A stretch of 64,000 nt of DNA from Brachyspira intermedia PWS/A (GCF_000223215.1 NC_017243.1:496001-560000); one strand, 5' to 3'. Counted from the first letter of the stretch, positions 16,363-25,627 are shown. Numbers and translations are program-made. The notes: generated by a model not told the origin, from the letters alone.

Positions 16363-17058
16363 ATGAAAGTATTAATACATGGAACAGGAGTTATGAGCTC
16401 AATTTTAAAAGAAGTTATAGAAAAAGAAGGAGAATTAGAAATATCAGGTTTTGCTGATGATTTTACAAATGAAAAGGGAGATATTATTATAGATTTCTCT
16501 CATTTTTCAAGACTTCCTGCTATGATAGATTACAGTTTAAAAAATAATATACCTATGGTTATATGTACTACAGGTTATGATGAAACTATGCTTGCTAAGA
16601 TAGTTGAAGCTTCTACACATGTACCTATAGTATTATCATCTAATACTTGTATAGGAATAAATCTAATGAATGAAGTAGTTGCTAAAATAGCTCCTCAACT
16701 TAGAAATTTTGATATTGAAATCATTGAAACACATCATAATAGGAAAGTTGACTCTCCAAGCGGAACAGCTAAGAGTTTATTCAATATTATTAATGATGCT
16801 TTAGATAATGAAATGTTTTTAGTTAGCGGAAGAAATGGTCTTCATGTAAGAGATAAAAAAGAAATAGGTATGCATTCTATAAGAGGAGGTTCTGTTGTAG
16901 GAGAGCATAGCGTTATTTTTTATGGAGATGATGAGATTATAGAAATCAAACACTCTTCTACTTCTAGAAGAATTTTTGCTAATGGTGCTATTAAAGCTGC
17001 TAAATTCCTTATAGGTAAGAAACCTGGTCTTTATAGAATGAAAGAGGTTTTACAATAA
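16363..17058 (+). CDS. dapB: 4-hydroxy-tetrahydrodipicolinate reductase DapB (short form)
   Basis: The protein has an N-terminal nucleotide-binding motif (IHGTGVMSS), the conserved CTTGYDE and the substrate-site signature THHNRKVDSPSGTA. It reduces the DapA product to tetrahydrodipicolinate with NAD(P)H. At 231 aa it is shorter than the E. coli enzyme (273 aa), because the segment between the Rossmann start and the DFSHFS strand is trimmed; short forms are known in other bacteria. AAAGGAG lies seven bases before the ATG. It follows dapA by 22 bases. Confidence 0.93.
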   Translation: MKVLIHGTGVMSSILKEVIEKEGELEISGFADDFTNEKGDIIIDFSHFSRLPAMIDYSLKNNIPMVICTTGYDETMLAKIVEASTHVPIVLSSNTCIGINLMNEVVAKIAPQLRNFDIEIIETHHNRKVDSPSGTAKSLFNIINDALDNEMFLVSGRNGLHVRDKKEIGMHSIRGGSVVGEHSVIFYGDDEIIEIKHSSTSRRIFANGAIKAAKFLIGKKPGLYRMKEVLQ

Positions 17059-17119
17059 TAAATATTTTGAATAATAAGTCGATAATGCTGTAAACAATTT
17101 ATTATAGGAGAATACTGAA

Positions 17120-17824
17120 ATGGATATGTTAGAAAAATCAGAAGATATTATTGCATACATTAAAAATTCTAAAAAGAAAACACCTGTTAAAATCTATATA
17201 AAAGGAAATTTATCTGAAATAAAAACTAATGCTAAAGTATTTTCTTCAGGAAATTTTCATTTTGTAGTTGGAGATTATGAGGATATAAAAGATATATTAG
17301 AAGAATATAAAGACTCCATAGAAGATTATTATTTAGAAAATGATAGAAGAAATTCTGGTGTTCCTACTTTAGATTATTTTAATGTTAATGCCAGAATTGA
17401 GCCGGGTGCTATAATCAGAGATAAAGTAACAATAGGCAATAATGCTGTTATTATGATGGGAGCTGTTATAAATATTGGTGCTGAAATAGGAGAGGGTACT
17501 ATGATAGATATGGGGGCTGTTTTAGGCGGACGTGCTATTGTAGGAAAGAATTGCCATGTTGGTGCAGGTGCTGTACTTGCTGGCGTTATTGAGCCTCCTT
17601 CTGCTAAACCTGTAATTGTAGAGGATAATGTTGTAATAGGTGCTAATGCAGTTATTATTGAGGGTGTTCATATTGGAAAGAATGCAGTAATTGGTGCGGG
17701 TGCTGTTGTTATAGAAGATGTTGAAGAAAATCAGGTGGTTGCTGGAAATCCTGCTAAAGTAGTAAAAACTAAAGATGAAAAAACTGCTGATAAAACTAAA
17801 TTAGTAGATGATTTAAGAAAATAA
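17120..17824 (+). CDS. dapH: Tetrahydrodipicolinate N-acetyltransferase DapH
   Basis: This 234-aa enzyme has a short N-terminal alpha/beta domain and a left-handed parallel beta-helix made of hexapeptide repeats ([20 protein letters not shown] and [19 protein letters not shown]). The segment [20 protein letters not shown] and the [10 protein letters not shown] loop are characteristic of DapH. It acetylates tetrahydrodipicolinate using acetyl-CoA, which sets the acetylase branch of lysine synthesis and explains the M20 deacetylase upstream. A clear terminator closes the operon at 17842-17876. Confidence 0.94.
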   Translation: MDMLEKSEDIIAYIKNSKKKTPVKIYIKGNLSEIKTNAKVFSSGNFHFVVGDYEDIKDILEEYKDSIEDYYLENDRRNSGVPTLDYFNVNARIEPGAIIRDKVTIGNNAVIMMGAVINIGAEIGEGTMIDMGAVLGGRAIVGKNCHVGAGAVLAGVIEPPSAKPVIVEDNVVIGANAVIIEGVHIGKNAVIGAGAVVIEDVEENQVVAGNPAKVVKTKDEKTADKTKLVDDLRK

Positions 17825-17841
17825 TTTTAATTAATTTTTTA

Positions 17842-17876
17842 AGCCTCTGTATTATAATTAATACAGAGGCTTTTTA
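17842..17876 (+). terminator. Rho-independent terminator of the dap operon
   Basis: A perfect 13-bp stem, AGCCTCTGTATTA (17842-17854) with TAATACAGAGGCT (17859-17871), is followed by TTTT. Confidence 0.93.
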
Positions 17877-17938
17877 TAATCTTTATAATTTCATCAAATA
17901 TTTTTTATAAAAAATATTCTACTTTTCCATAATACAAA

Positions 17939-17966
17939 TTGACAAATTAAATATTTTTGGTAAAAT
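17939..17966 (+). promoter_or_regulatory. Promoter of the aminotransferase gene
   Basis: TTGACA (17939-17944), 16 bases and TAAAAT (17961-17966). The predicted leader before ATG 18051 is about 77 bases long and shows no recognisable riboswitch. Confidence 0.55.
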
Positions 17967-18050
17967 ATATGCATTATTATATATAATATTATTGTATGTA
18001 ATATTGTATCTGAATATATTAATTAAAAAAAACATCTATGGAGAATCGTT

Positions 18051-19184
18051 ATGGAACTCAATAAAAACATAGTTCAAGTACCATACTCGCTTATAAGAGA
18101 ACTTACCGAAAAAGCACAGAAAAAAGAAAATGCTATAATGCTTACAATAGGTGAACCTGATTTGCTGCCTCCTAAAGAATTAATTGAATACGGATGTGAA
18201 TACGCTAAAACTCATACTTTAGGCTATACTCAATCAGGCGGAAGCGAGCATATAAGAACATTAGTGGCTAATCATTATAATAAATATTATAATTCTGATA
18301 TTAAAGCTGACAATGTAACTATGCATATTGGTTCTATGGAAGGTATTTCTTCTGTATTTAGAACTATTTTAAATATAGATGATGAAGTTATAATACCTAC
18401 TCCTTTTTTCTCTCCTTATGAACAGGCAGTAAATCTTTCTTATGGTAAATGCGTGTTTGTAGATACAAGACCTGATCATCTTGTAATTAAGCCTGAAGCT
18501 ATAGAAAAAGTAATAACAAATAAGACTAAGGCTATACTTTTCAGTAATCCAGGAAACCCATCTGGATATATGCTTAAAAAAGAGGAGATGGATGAGCTTG
18601 TTAAATATTTCGAGAAAAAAGATATATTTATAATAGCTGATGAAATATATTCTGCTATATCATTCTATCCTTTTACTTCATTTGCTTCTTATCCTTCTAT
18701 AAAAGATAAAGTTATAGTGCTTAATGGTTTTTCTAAATCTCATTCTATGACAGGCTGGAGAATAGGTTATAGTATAACTCCTGAATATGTTAGAAAATGT
18801 TTAGTTAATGCTAGCTTTAACAATGTTGGAAGTATGGTAACTCTTTCTTGTGCTATTGCTGAATATGCTTTAGAAAAATATCCTATAATAGAAAGTTTCA
18901 GAGATATTTATAAAGAGAGAGCTTTCTTCTTAGCTAAAGAATTAACAGATTTAGGGTTCGATGTTATAGAGCCTAGAGGAGCATTTTACTTATTTGTAGG
19001 ATATGAGAAATTTTCAAAAGAGCCTTCACTTGATTTTGCTATGAGATTATTAGATGAAACAGGTGTTGCAGTAGTTCCTGGTATTGCTTTTGGAAGCGAG
19101 AATTACTTTAGAATAGCTTTGACTCAGGATATACCTTTATTGAAAGAGGCTGCTAAAAAAATTAGACAATTCGTACATAAGTGA
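18051..19184 (+). CDS. patA: PLP aminotransferase, likely N-acetyl-LL-diaminopimelate aminotransferase
   Basis: The 377-aa protein is a class I/II aminotransferase: GEPDLLPP at the start, NPGNPSG near residue 166-172, the DEIY segment, and the PLP lysine at about residue 229 in NGFSKSHSMTGWRIG. Given the dap genes just upstream, the predicted substrate is N-acetyl-L-2-amino-6-oxopimelate, the step between DapH and the deacetylase. It is separated from them by a terminator and has its own promoter. GGAG lies seven bases before the ATG. Other substrates (aromatic or Asp) are possible for this fold. Confidence 0.82.
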   Translation: MELNKNIVQVPYSLIRELTEKAQKKENAIMLTIGEPDLLPPKELIEYGCEYAKTHTLGYTQSGGSEHIRTLVANHYNKYYNSDIKADNVTMHIGSMEGISSVFRTILNIDDEVIIPTPFFSPYEQAVNLSYGKCVFVDTRPDHLVIKPEAIEKVITNKTKAILFSNPGNPSGYMLKKEEMDELVKYFEKKDIFIIADEIYSAISFYPFTSFASYPSIKDKVIVLNGFSKSHSMTGWRIGYSITPEYVRKCLVNASFNNVGSMVTLSCAIAEYALEKYPIIESFRDIYKERAFFLAKELTDLGFDVIEPRGAFYLFVGYEKFSKEPSLDFAMRLLDETGVAVVPGIAFGSENYFRIALTQDIPLLKEAAKKIRQFVHK

Positions 19185-19202
19185 TCATAAATTTATATTT
19201 GA

Positions 19203-19233
19203 CGGCAGGAAGAATAAAAACTTCTTGCTGTTG
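19203..19233. terminator. Imperfect hairpin between convergent genes
   Basis: CGGCAGGAAG pairs with CTTCTTGCTG with G-T pairs and mismatch tolerance, around an A-rich loop. It lacks a good T tract, so it is a weak terminator for patA and possibly for the convergent SWIM gene. Confidence 0.35.
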
Positions 19234-19241
19234 AATTTTGA

Positions 19242-20993
19242 TTAATTATCAAAGAATATATTTATAACAGCATTAGCATTTATTATACTTATAGGTCTTA
19301 TATAATATTTAGTTTTTTCTAATACAATAAATCTGTCTTTATCAACACTGGAATTTTTATAATTCATTATGTATTTAATTCCATTTGAATGAATAGATGT
19401 ATATTTTACATTTAAAGTTAATCTTTCTTCATCATCTTCTTTATAGTGATTTACAATATCAAAATAAAGTGTTTGTTCTATTTTATCGAATTCTTGATTT
19501 TCTATTATTTGAAATTCTGCTATTATTATTTTTGATCTATCATTTTTATTGAAATAATCATATTTGAAATCTATATTTTTTATATCATCATAGTTTTCTG
19601 CAAATAGTTCTTCATTGTTTTTAGAATCTTTTATTTCTTTTAATAATGTATAATTCATTCTATCATTTAAAATAACTGAAGTGAATTTACTTGATGATAT
19701 TCTCTCTTCATCATTAACTTTATAATTTATAAATTTAAGTTTATATTTTGAAATTTCTTCTATTGAAATATTATTTTCAAAGTGAATTTTTTTTCTATAA
19801 TTGCTTCTTACATCATCATAAGAGGTTTTAGCATTATCATAGAATGTAGGTATAACATAAGAGAAGAATGATAATTTTTTAGTATTTAAATTATATAAAT
19901 AAGCACTTGCTCCCAAATATCCTGTAGAAGAAATCCAAGGGTAAGCACCTAAACCTAATAATTCAGCACTTTTTCTATTTATGTATTTGCTTCTCATCTC
20001 TCCTGTTAGAAGTTTTACAGTTCTGTTATCATTATTTTGTTTGGCTTTTTCTATATTTTTTATTGTATTATAAAGTCTTGAAAGTATAGCGAAAGCAAAT
20101 AATTTATTAAATGATGCATGCTTATTTATCATAGAATCAATACTTTCAGCAATACTTCTAAACATCTTTGCCAATTCAGGCATATTTTTAACTTGAAGTT
20201 TTATACTTAATTGTTCTGCAATATCGAAATCTTTTTCACTGCATGAATAAAGTCCTTTTTCAAAAATATTTTCTATGTAGTCTTTTGAGAATTTTAAAAT
20301 GTTTTCATCTATTTCTTTATCTTCTTCTTTAATTTCTTCAAGTGAATTGTACATCTGTTTGTATTTAAGTATTGCTATTATTTTATGAGCACAAAGAGAA
20401 GAATCTTTACATGAACATACAGCCTTTTTTATACTGTCTTTTTTTGGAAAATAGATAATGACATTTTCTTCAGGTATATTTATTTCAAGCATTGCTTTTT
20501 CTTCTATATCTGCTTCAATATCATCATTAAATCTGTCTAGAGCATATTCAAAATTTCTTTTGGTGCTTGATTTTTTTATTTCATCATAACTAATATTTTT
20601 TACTTCATCAAATATATTATTTTCTTCTTTTATTTCTTCTGTTTTTGTATCATTTTCTATTGTATTATTATTGCTTTCATTTTCTTTATTTTCTGTATTT
20701 AGATGTTCTATATATAAAAGCGACATTATAATATGCTTACAAATATCTTTTGAAGGGCAGGAACATTTACTTGATTTTATATCTTCATCATTAAGAATTA
20801 CTTCTATTTTTTCGCCTGTATCTATAGTAACTTTTATTTTATCTTCTGCTTCTTCAATTTGTATTTTTTCAGGGCTATTATTTATAATATTATCAATGTC
20901 TTTTACTGAACGGTTGTATATACCTTTATTTGTTAGAGTAAGTAAGAAATTTTCATTGATGTATTGTTTTAAGTTATTAATTTTTTCAGTCAT
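19242..20993 (-). CDS. Protein with two SWIM zinc fingers
   Basis: This 583-aa protein contains two SWIM signatures, C-x-C-x(n)-C-x-H: C77/C79/C85/H87 (KCSCPSKDICKHII) and C193/C195/C201/H203 (VCSCKDSSLCAHKI). Each follows a short beta-rich segment, so the N-terminal 210 residues look like a duplicated SWIM module. The remaining ~370 residues are Lys/Glu/Asn-rich with helical and beta segments and no motif I recognise; there is no SNF2 or MoxR domain, which often accompany SWIM. SWIM domains bind nucleic acid or protein. It starts 20 bases after the TOPRIM-like gene with AGGG as ribosome site, so it is the third gene of that operon. Confidence 0.8.
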   Translation of the reverse strand: MTEKINNLKQYINENFLLTLTNKGIYNRSVKDIDNIINNSPEKIQIEEAEDKIKVTIDTGEKIEVILNDEDIKSSKCSCPSKDICKHIIMSLLYIEHLNTENKENESNNNTIENDTKTEEIKEENNIFDEVKNISYDEIKKSSTKRNFEYALDRFNDDIEADIEEKAMLEINIPEENVIIYFPKKDSIKKAVCSCKDSSLCAHKIIAILKYKQMYNSLEEIKEEDKEIDENILKFSKDYIENIFEKGLYSCSEKDFDIAEQLSIKLQVKNMPELAKMFRSIAESIDSMINKHASFNKLFAFAILSRLYNTIKNIEKAKQNNDNRTVKLLTGEMRSKYINRKSAELLGLGAYPWISSTGYLGASAYLYNLNTKKLSFFSYVIPTFYDNAKTSYDDVRSNYRKKIHFENNISIEEISKYKLKFINYKVNDEERISSSKFTSVILNDRMNYTLLKEIKDSKNNEELFAENYDDIKNIDFKYDYFNKNDRSKIIIAEFQIIENQEFDKIEQTLYFDIVNHYKEDDEERLTLNVKYTSIHSNGIKYIMNYKNSSVDKDRFIVLEKTKYYIRPISIINANAVINIFFDN

Positions 20994-21013
20994 TATAAAC
21001 CCTATATCATTTT

Positions 21014-21679
21014 TTATTTAAATATTGTTTGTAAAAAAATAATTAATTCATCTAATATATTCGACTCTAAGTAATTACCGCATTCTTGGAATAATCCGCC
21101 TATTGTATTTCTCTTTTTGCATCTTACAGATATAAATGCAAGTATTTTAGCTTTTAATATATGAGCTTCATTATTTCCTTGATCTATATAATTATTAGCG
21201 CATTTGAATAAACTATCAATGCAGTTGTTATATAAATCTTTATCATTTTCTAAAATTATTTTTTCAATTAAATCTTCTAAACAGCCTGAAGTTTTATCAT
21301 CAGTTTTTGTTGTTAGAAATAATCCTTTGTCATCATAATAATAAATATTTTGATTTTGATCATATTCGCATTTTATAATATCATCAAAAATATTAAATCT
21401 TTTTTTGGCATTATTTTCAGCATCAACAACAATTGCAAGTTTTTCTATATTATTATAGTTGGAAGTTTTTATAAATGAATTAATATTCTTTTTATTATCA
21501 ACTTCATTGATTGGTATTATATGAATAGTGTTATTATCTTCTATAAAAGATTTATCATATTTTCCAACTATAAATTGTAATCCTAATTTCTTACTAATTA
21601 AAAGGGAGCATAAATCTCTTTCATCATTTCCTTCAACTAGAAGAACTTTTTTAGCCATTGGATTTATTTTATGTTCCAT
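21014..21679 (-). CDS. TOPRIM-like DUF3226 protein
   Basis: The 221-aa protein has a TOPRIM-like arrangement: KKVLLVEGNDERDL near the start with the acidic residue at about position 16, a central IVVDAENNAKKR strand with D86 and E88, and a GCLEDLIEKII segment typical of DUF3226. TOPRIM partners of ABC-type ATPases act as nucleases in OLD and PARIS systems. Its ribosome site GGGAGG lies inside the last codons of the upstream ATPase gene, and the genes are only 4 bases apart, so the two proteins are made together. The nuclease activity is inferred, not shown. Confidence 0.78.
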   Translation of the reverse strand: MEHKINPMAKKVLLVEGNDERDLCSLLISKKLGLQFIVGKYDKSFIEDNNTIHIIPINEVDNKKNINSFIKTSNYNNIEKLAIVVDAENNAKKRFNIFDDIIKCEYDQNQNIYYYDDKGLFLTTKTDDKTSGCLEDLIEKIILENDKDLYNNCIDSLFKCANNYIDQGNNEAHILKAKILAFISVRCKKRNTIGGLFQECGNYLESNILDELIIFLQTIFK

Positions 21680-21683
21680 TATT

Positions 21684-22754
21684 CTATCTTACCTCCCAAT
21701 TATCCATAGCATTATTTAATTCTTCATTGTTGTATATTACAGCTTGATACTTATACATTTCTTTTTTATCTGCTTCTATTCTTACGCCTTGAATATCATC
21801 ATTTGAATTGTATTCATTTTTTACTTCATTATAAACATCATTGAAAGCTTTTATGCATTCATAGGAATGAGTAGTAGCAAAAAGCTGAACATTATTTTTT
21901 TGGCACACTTTAAATATAGATAACCATAAATTATGTAAAGCACTGTAATGAAAACCATTATCAATTTCATCTATAAGCAACACTCCATTAGTAATAAATG
22001 GTATGCTGACTATGTAATTAAATATTTTATATACTCCTGAGCCTAATGCATTTATAGGTAAATATCTGTCAAGTCCTATGTCGGCCTCACAAATTTTGTC
22101 AGATGATATTCTTATTGACTCTATATTTGGTATTATAACTTTTAGACTATCTATAATTATTTTATCCATTTTGAAATTTTGTAGTTTATCAAACAAGGAT
22201 ACAGTATTATTTTTTACTCTTGCTTCATAAGATGTGTAATCATTAAAAAAATAAAAGTTAAATAATGAAGATCCTAAAATCACTGAACGTACATTTACAT
22301 CATTGTCAATGGTATAACTATGATTAATAGGAGCAAAACTATTATCAAGCTGTCTATTATTATTTATAAGTAATGGAAGTTTTATAGTTTCTCCATTATT
22401 ATTTTGTATTTGATAATAAATACCATCTAATGCATTTTCTGTTAATGATTTTATAGAATATATATTTAATTCTTTATTTGAAGTTTTTATATTTATAGGA
22501 TTAGTATAATTAAAGTTGTGAAAAATCAATTCTAAATTATTATTCAAAGGTATATCTCTTTGCAAAAATGAAGAAGATAAAACTGTATCACTCCTATACA
22601 TATTAGAATATAAAAATAATGCCTCCAAAAGATTGCTTTTTCCTACGCTGTTTTTGCCGAATATTAAATTAAATCTTTTAAAACTATCAATAGAAAATTC
22701 TTTGAAGCATTTAAAATTACTTATACTAATATTTGGTATTTGAATATCATTCAT
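21684..22754 (-). CDS. AAA/ABC-type ATPase of the OLD/PARIS kind
   Basis: The 356-aa protein is an SMC/ABC-like ATPase: the N-terminal ISNFKCFKEF strand typical of RecF/OLD proteins, Walker A GKNSVGKS (residues 33-40), a signature LGSG (237-240), Walker B VLLIDEID (258-265) and an H-loop FATTHS (292-297). The insert between Walker A and the signature is beta-rich rather than a long coiled coil. It heads a leftward operon with the TOPRIM-like and SWIM genes. Such ATPase + TOPRIM pairs are known in anti-phage systems (split OLD, PARIS). The ribosome site is weak (GGAAT). Confidence 0.85.
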   Translation of the reverse strand: MNDIQIPNISISNFKCFKEFSIDSFKRFNLIFGKNSVGKSNLLEALFLYSNMYRSDTVLSSSFLQRDIPLNNNLELIFHNFNYTNPINIKTSNKELNIYSIKSLTENALDGIYYQIQNNNGETIKLPLLINNNRQLDNSFAPINHSYTIDNDVNVRSVILGSSLFNFYFFNDYTSYEARVKNNTVSLFDKLQNFKMDKIIIDSLKVIIPNIESIRISSDKICEADIGLDRYLPINALGSGVYKIFNYIVSIPFITNGVLLIDEIDNGFHYSALHNLWLSIFKVCQKNNVQLFATTHSYECIKAFNDVYNEVKNEYNSNDDIQGVRIEADKKEMYKYQAVIYNNEELNNAMDNWEVR

Positions 22755-22789
22755 AATTTTTATTCCGTTATTAATTTTATAGTAAAAAA

Positions 22790-22818
22790 ATAATATACTA
22801 AAATCAATATATTGTCAA
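22790..22818 (-). promoter_or_regulatory. Promoter of the ATPase-TOPRIM-SWIM operon
   Basis: On the minus strand TTGACA (22818-22813), 17 bases and TATTAT (22795-22790); the leader before the ATG at 22754 would be about 30 bases. It lies at the edge of a repeat fragment. Confidence 0.55.
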
Positions 22819-23060
22819 AAGTGCGAGCCGCACCACCAACCCGCACGGTATCGCTTATTCTTATCGAATGCCAACTATACGTGCAGCTGATTACTTATTA
22901 TTATACAAAAAACAAACAATTTATTTTACATATAAAACCTACTTTCTAAAAAGGAATAGTATTTTATACTATTAATAAATCAAAATTACATTCATAAATA
23001 AGTCAAAATTGACAAAATATAATTGTTTAGGTATATACTAAAAATTTTTAAGTTTATAAA
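22819..23060. repeat. BIR repeat fragment with a two-way promoter module
   Basis: This 404-base gap (22755-23158) holds the ATPase promoter, a GC-richer stretch at 22820-22880, and an interior resembling other BIR copies (the part after TTTTACATATAAAAC). A full end module lies at 23009-23060: TTGACA (23009-23014), 17 bases, TATATA (23032-23037), 17 bases, then TATAAA in place of TGTCAA. The second arm is thus degenerate. The terminator of secF follows. Confidence 0.6.
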
Positions 23061-23101
23061 AAATTATTTTTATATTGTTATAAAACTTTTATATTGCAAA
23101 T

Positions 23102-23136
23102 AAAAAGAGTATACATTATAAATGCATACTCTTTTT
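23102..23136 (-). terminator. Rho-independent terminator of yajC-secD-secF
   Basis: AAAAAGAGTATACAT pairs with ATGCATACTCTTTTT with one mismatch around a short AT loop, just after the secF stop. Confidence 0.85.
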
Positions 23137-23158
23137 ATTGTTTATTTGTAATTTTATT

Positions 23159-24082
23159 TTAGTCTTTTTTAGTTTTCATAAATAGTATTAAAAGCCCGCT
23201 TGCTATGAAGTTACTAGCATAAGTACCTATAACAACACCGCAGAAGAATGTAAATGCAAAATCATAAAGTATGAATCCGCCCCATATCATAATGGCAAGT
23301 GCAGCAAGTAGGGTAGAAATACTAGTGATTATTGTTCTTCCTACAACATTATTCAAACTTATATTGACAATCTCTTTGAAAGGTTTCTTTGAATCAGCAT
23401 TCTCTCTTATTCTGTCGAATACTACTATGATGTCGTTGATTGTATAGCCTATCAAAGTAAGCATTGATGAAAGAACTAATACAGAAAACTCTTTATTTAA
23501 GAAAAGAAGTATACCGAATACTATAACAACATTATGTATAAGAGTAATTATTGCAGGAAAAGCATATCTGTAATTAAATCTTATAGTAATGTATATCATT
23601 ATGATAATCCAAGATACGATTATCAAAATGAATGCCAATTTTAAGTTGTCAGCAGATACTACACCGCTTATGATGTTGCTTCCTATTAACCTAACTTTTT
23701 CCTGAGTATATTTATCATAAAGAACCTGCATAGCTCTGTCGGATTCTTCATTAGAACCTCTGAATCTTAAAAGGAAAGCATTTACATTGTCAGCACCTTC
23801 AAGTTCCTGTATATTAACAGTCTCTGTTCCGAAATTATTATATAAAGCTCTTATTTCAGCAATATTAATTACTTCAGGATTATCTATCTGTACTTTTAAT
23901 TCAACACCGCCTGCAAAGTCAATACCCATATTAAAGCTGTTTGTAGTAAGTTTGTTTATAAATAATGCTATAGAAGCTATAAACAATATAGATGATACTA
24001 CAGCAGCTATAGGCATAATTTTAACAAACGGTATCTTATTTTTTGTCAAATCATTATTTTCTTTTTTTATTTCTTCACTCAT
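23159..24082 (-). CDS. secF: Protein translocase subunit SecF
   Basis: SecF is the smaller partner of SecD in the RND-type complex that uses the ion gradient to finish protein export. This 307-aa protein has the first membrane segment at about 24-43, the conserved GIDFAGGVELKV (about 53-64), and five further membrane helices including SSMLTLIGYTINDIIVVFDRIREN, a SecF signature. It lies 33 bases after secD and is the last gene of yajC-secD-secF. A Lys/Asp/Asn-rich 20-residue cytoplasmic start precedes the first helix. Confidence 0.95.
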   Translation of the reverse strand: MSEEIKKENNDLTKNKIPFVKIMPIAAVVSSILFIASIALFINKLTTNSFNMGIDFAGGVELKVQIDNPEVINIAEIRALYNNFGTETVNIQELEGADNVNAFLLRFRGSNEESDRAMQVLYDKYTQEKVRLIGSNIISGVVSADNLKLAFILIIVSWIIIMIYITIRFNYRYAFPAIITLIHNVVIVFGILLFLNKEFSVLVLSSMLTLIGYTINDIIVVFDRIRENADSKKPFKEIVNISLNNVVGRTIITSISTLLAALAIMIWGGFILYDFAFTFFCGVVIGTYASNFIASGLLILFMKTKKD

Positions 24083-24115
24083 TTACAAAATCCTATTTAT
24101 TTTTAAGCAGTTATA

Positions 24116-25627
24116 TTAAATAAAGAAGAATCCTGCTTTCTTTACCACTTTGGTACGTATTAATTCTTCATAGATATATCTTGTAATAAATACAGCTGTG
24201 AATAGGTTTATTAAAATACCAAAGAACAAAGTAATAGCAAAACCTTGTACAGGGCCGCTTCCAAATATCCAAAGTATTAAAGCTACAATTATAGTAGTGA
24301 TGTTAGAGTCAAATATTGTGGCAAATGCTCTATCATAACCAGAAATAATGGCATCAGCAACACTAGATTTGATTTTCAATTCATCTTTTATACGCTCAAA
24401 TATAATAACATTGGCATCAACAGCCATACCTATAGTAAGAATAAGTCCGGCTATACCAGGCAATGTTAAAGTAAATCTTAAAGGTGATAATACAGCTATA
24501 ATTAGTACTACGTTCACAAGCATTGCAATAGTTGATAAAACTCCAGATACTCTATATACAGCTATCATAAATATAGCAACTAAAACAGCAGCCATAAGTA
24601 AGGCAGTAGCTCCAGCTTTAACTGAGTCAGCACCTATAGACTGTCCAACAACTTCCTCTTCTACAATACTAACATTAAGAGGCAAAGCACCTTCTTTTAA
24701 TATTCTAGCTAAGTCCTGAGCTTCTTCCAAAGTGAATCTTCCTGTTATTACGCCTCTTCCGCCTCTTATCTCATCATTAATATTAGGAGCACTTATAACT
24801 TTGTCATCTAATACTATAGCAAGCATTCTGTTTTTATTTTGTGCAGTAACTTCAGCAAATTGAGTTGATCCTTCAGCATTAAGTTCAAATTCTACAGTAA
24901 CCTCACCAAATTGACCGCCGCCTACTTGAGCATTTATTAAAGCACTTCCCTCTAATGAAGGTTCTTTATTAACTATAACAGGAGCACCTCTTACTCTTCT
25001 TCCGAAATCATCTTTTTCACTGTAGAAATAAAGCTGTTTTCCATATTCTGGAACTTTAGCTGTATTAGTGAATACTCCCATAAGCATATCATTAGTAGTT
25101 AAAGTAGCTGTAGCTTGTTCATCAACCAAATTGAAAGTTAAAGCTCCCTGACTTAATACAACACTTTTGATTCTGTCTGGGTCTCTTGCTCCGGGAAGTT
25201 CAACAACTACTCTGTCCTCACCTTGCTTTCTTATACCTACTTCACTTACTCCGAATTGGTCTATTCTTCCTCTAAGTCTTGATATAAGTCTTTCCATAGC
25301 ATCATTTTTCTCTTCAGCTGTAAGAGATGATACTGTTCTGTCAAGTCTGTTTGCATACTCTTCAAAATCAGCCTGAAGAACTATTCTTATACCGCCTTGT
25401 AAGTCCAAACCCATATTTACAGATTCGCTTCTTAAACGTTTAAGGGATTGAACATTATCTATTTGTTCTTTAGTATATCCTTTAGCTATCATTTCATCTA
25501 AAGACATATTACTTTCTTCTTTCTTTTCATCAGATGTGAAAAAATACCATCTTACTGTAGGAGTAATAAACCAAGCCATTACACCAAGTCCTATAATGAT
25601 GAATGCTAGTCTTAAATTATGACTCAT
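24116..25627 (-). CDS. secD: Protein translocase subunit SecD
   Basis: The 503-aa protein has an N-terminal membrane helix (about 6-22), the GLDLQGGIRIVLQ signature, the periplasmic P1 domain with RIDQFGVSEVGIRKQG and EGALPLNVSIVEE, and the C-terminal six-helix block including TIGMAVDANVIIFERIKDE. SecD works with SecF to pull exported proteins from the periplasmic side. Length is close to the usual short SecD of spirochaetes and Firmicutes. AGGA lies nine bases before the ATG. Confidence 0.95.
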   Translation of the reverse strand: MSHNLRLAFIIIGLGVMAWFITPTVRWYFFTSDEKKEESNMSLDEMIAKGYTKEQIDNVQSLKRLRSESVNMGLDLQGGIRIVLQADFEEYANRLDRTVSSLTAEEKNDAMERLISRLRGRIDQFGVSEVGIRKQGEDRVVVELPGARDPDRIKSVVLSQGALTFNLVDEQATATLTTNDMLMGVFTNTAKVPEYGKQLYFYSEKDDFGRRVRGAPVIVNKEPSLEGSALINAQVGGGQFGEVTVEFELNAEGSTQFAEVTAQNKNRMLAIVLDDKVISAPNINDEIRGGRGVITGRFTLEEAQDLARILKEGALPLNVSIVEEEVVGQSIGADSVKAGATALLMAAVLVAIFMIAVYRVSGVLSTIAMLVNVVLIIAVLSPLRFTLTLPGIAGLILTIGMAVDANVIIFERIKDELKIKSSVADAIISGYDRAFATIFDSNITTIIVALILWIFGSGPVQGFAITLFFGILINLFTAVFITRYIYEELIRTKVVKKAGFFFI

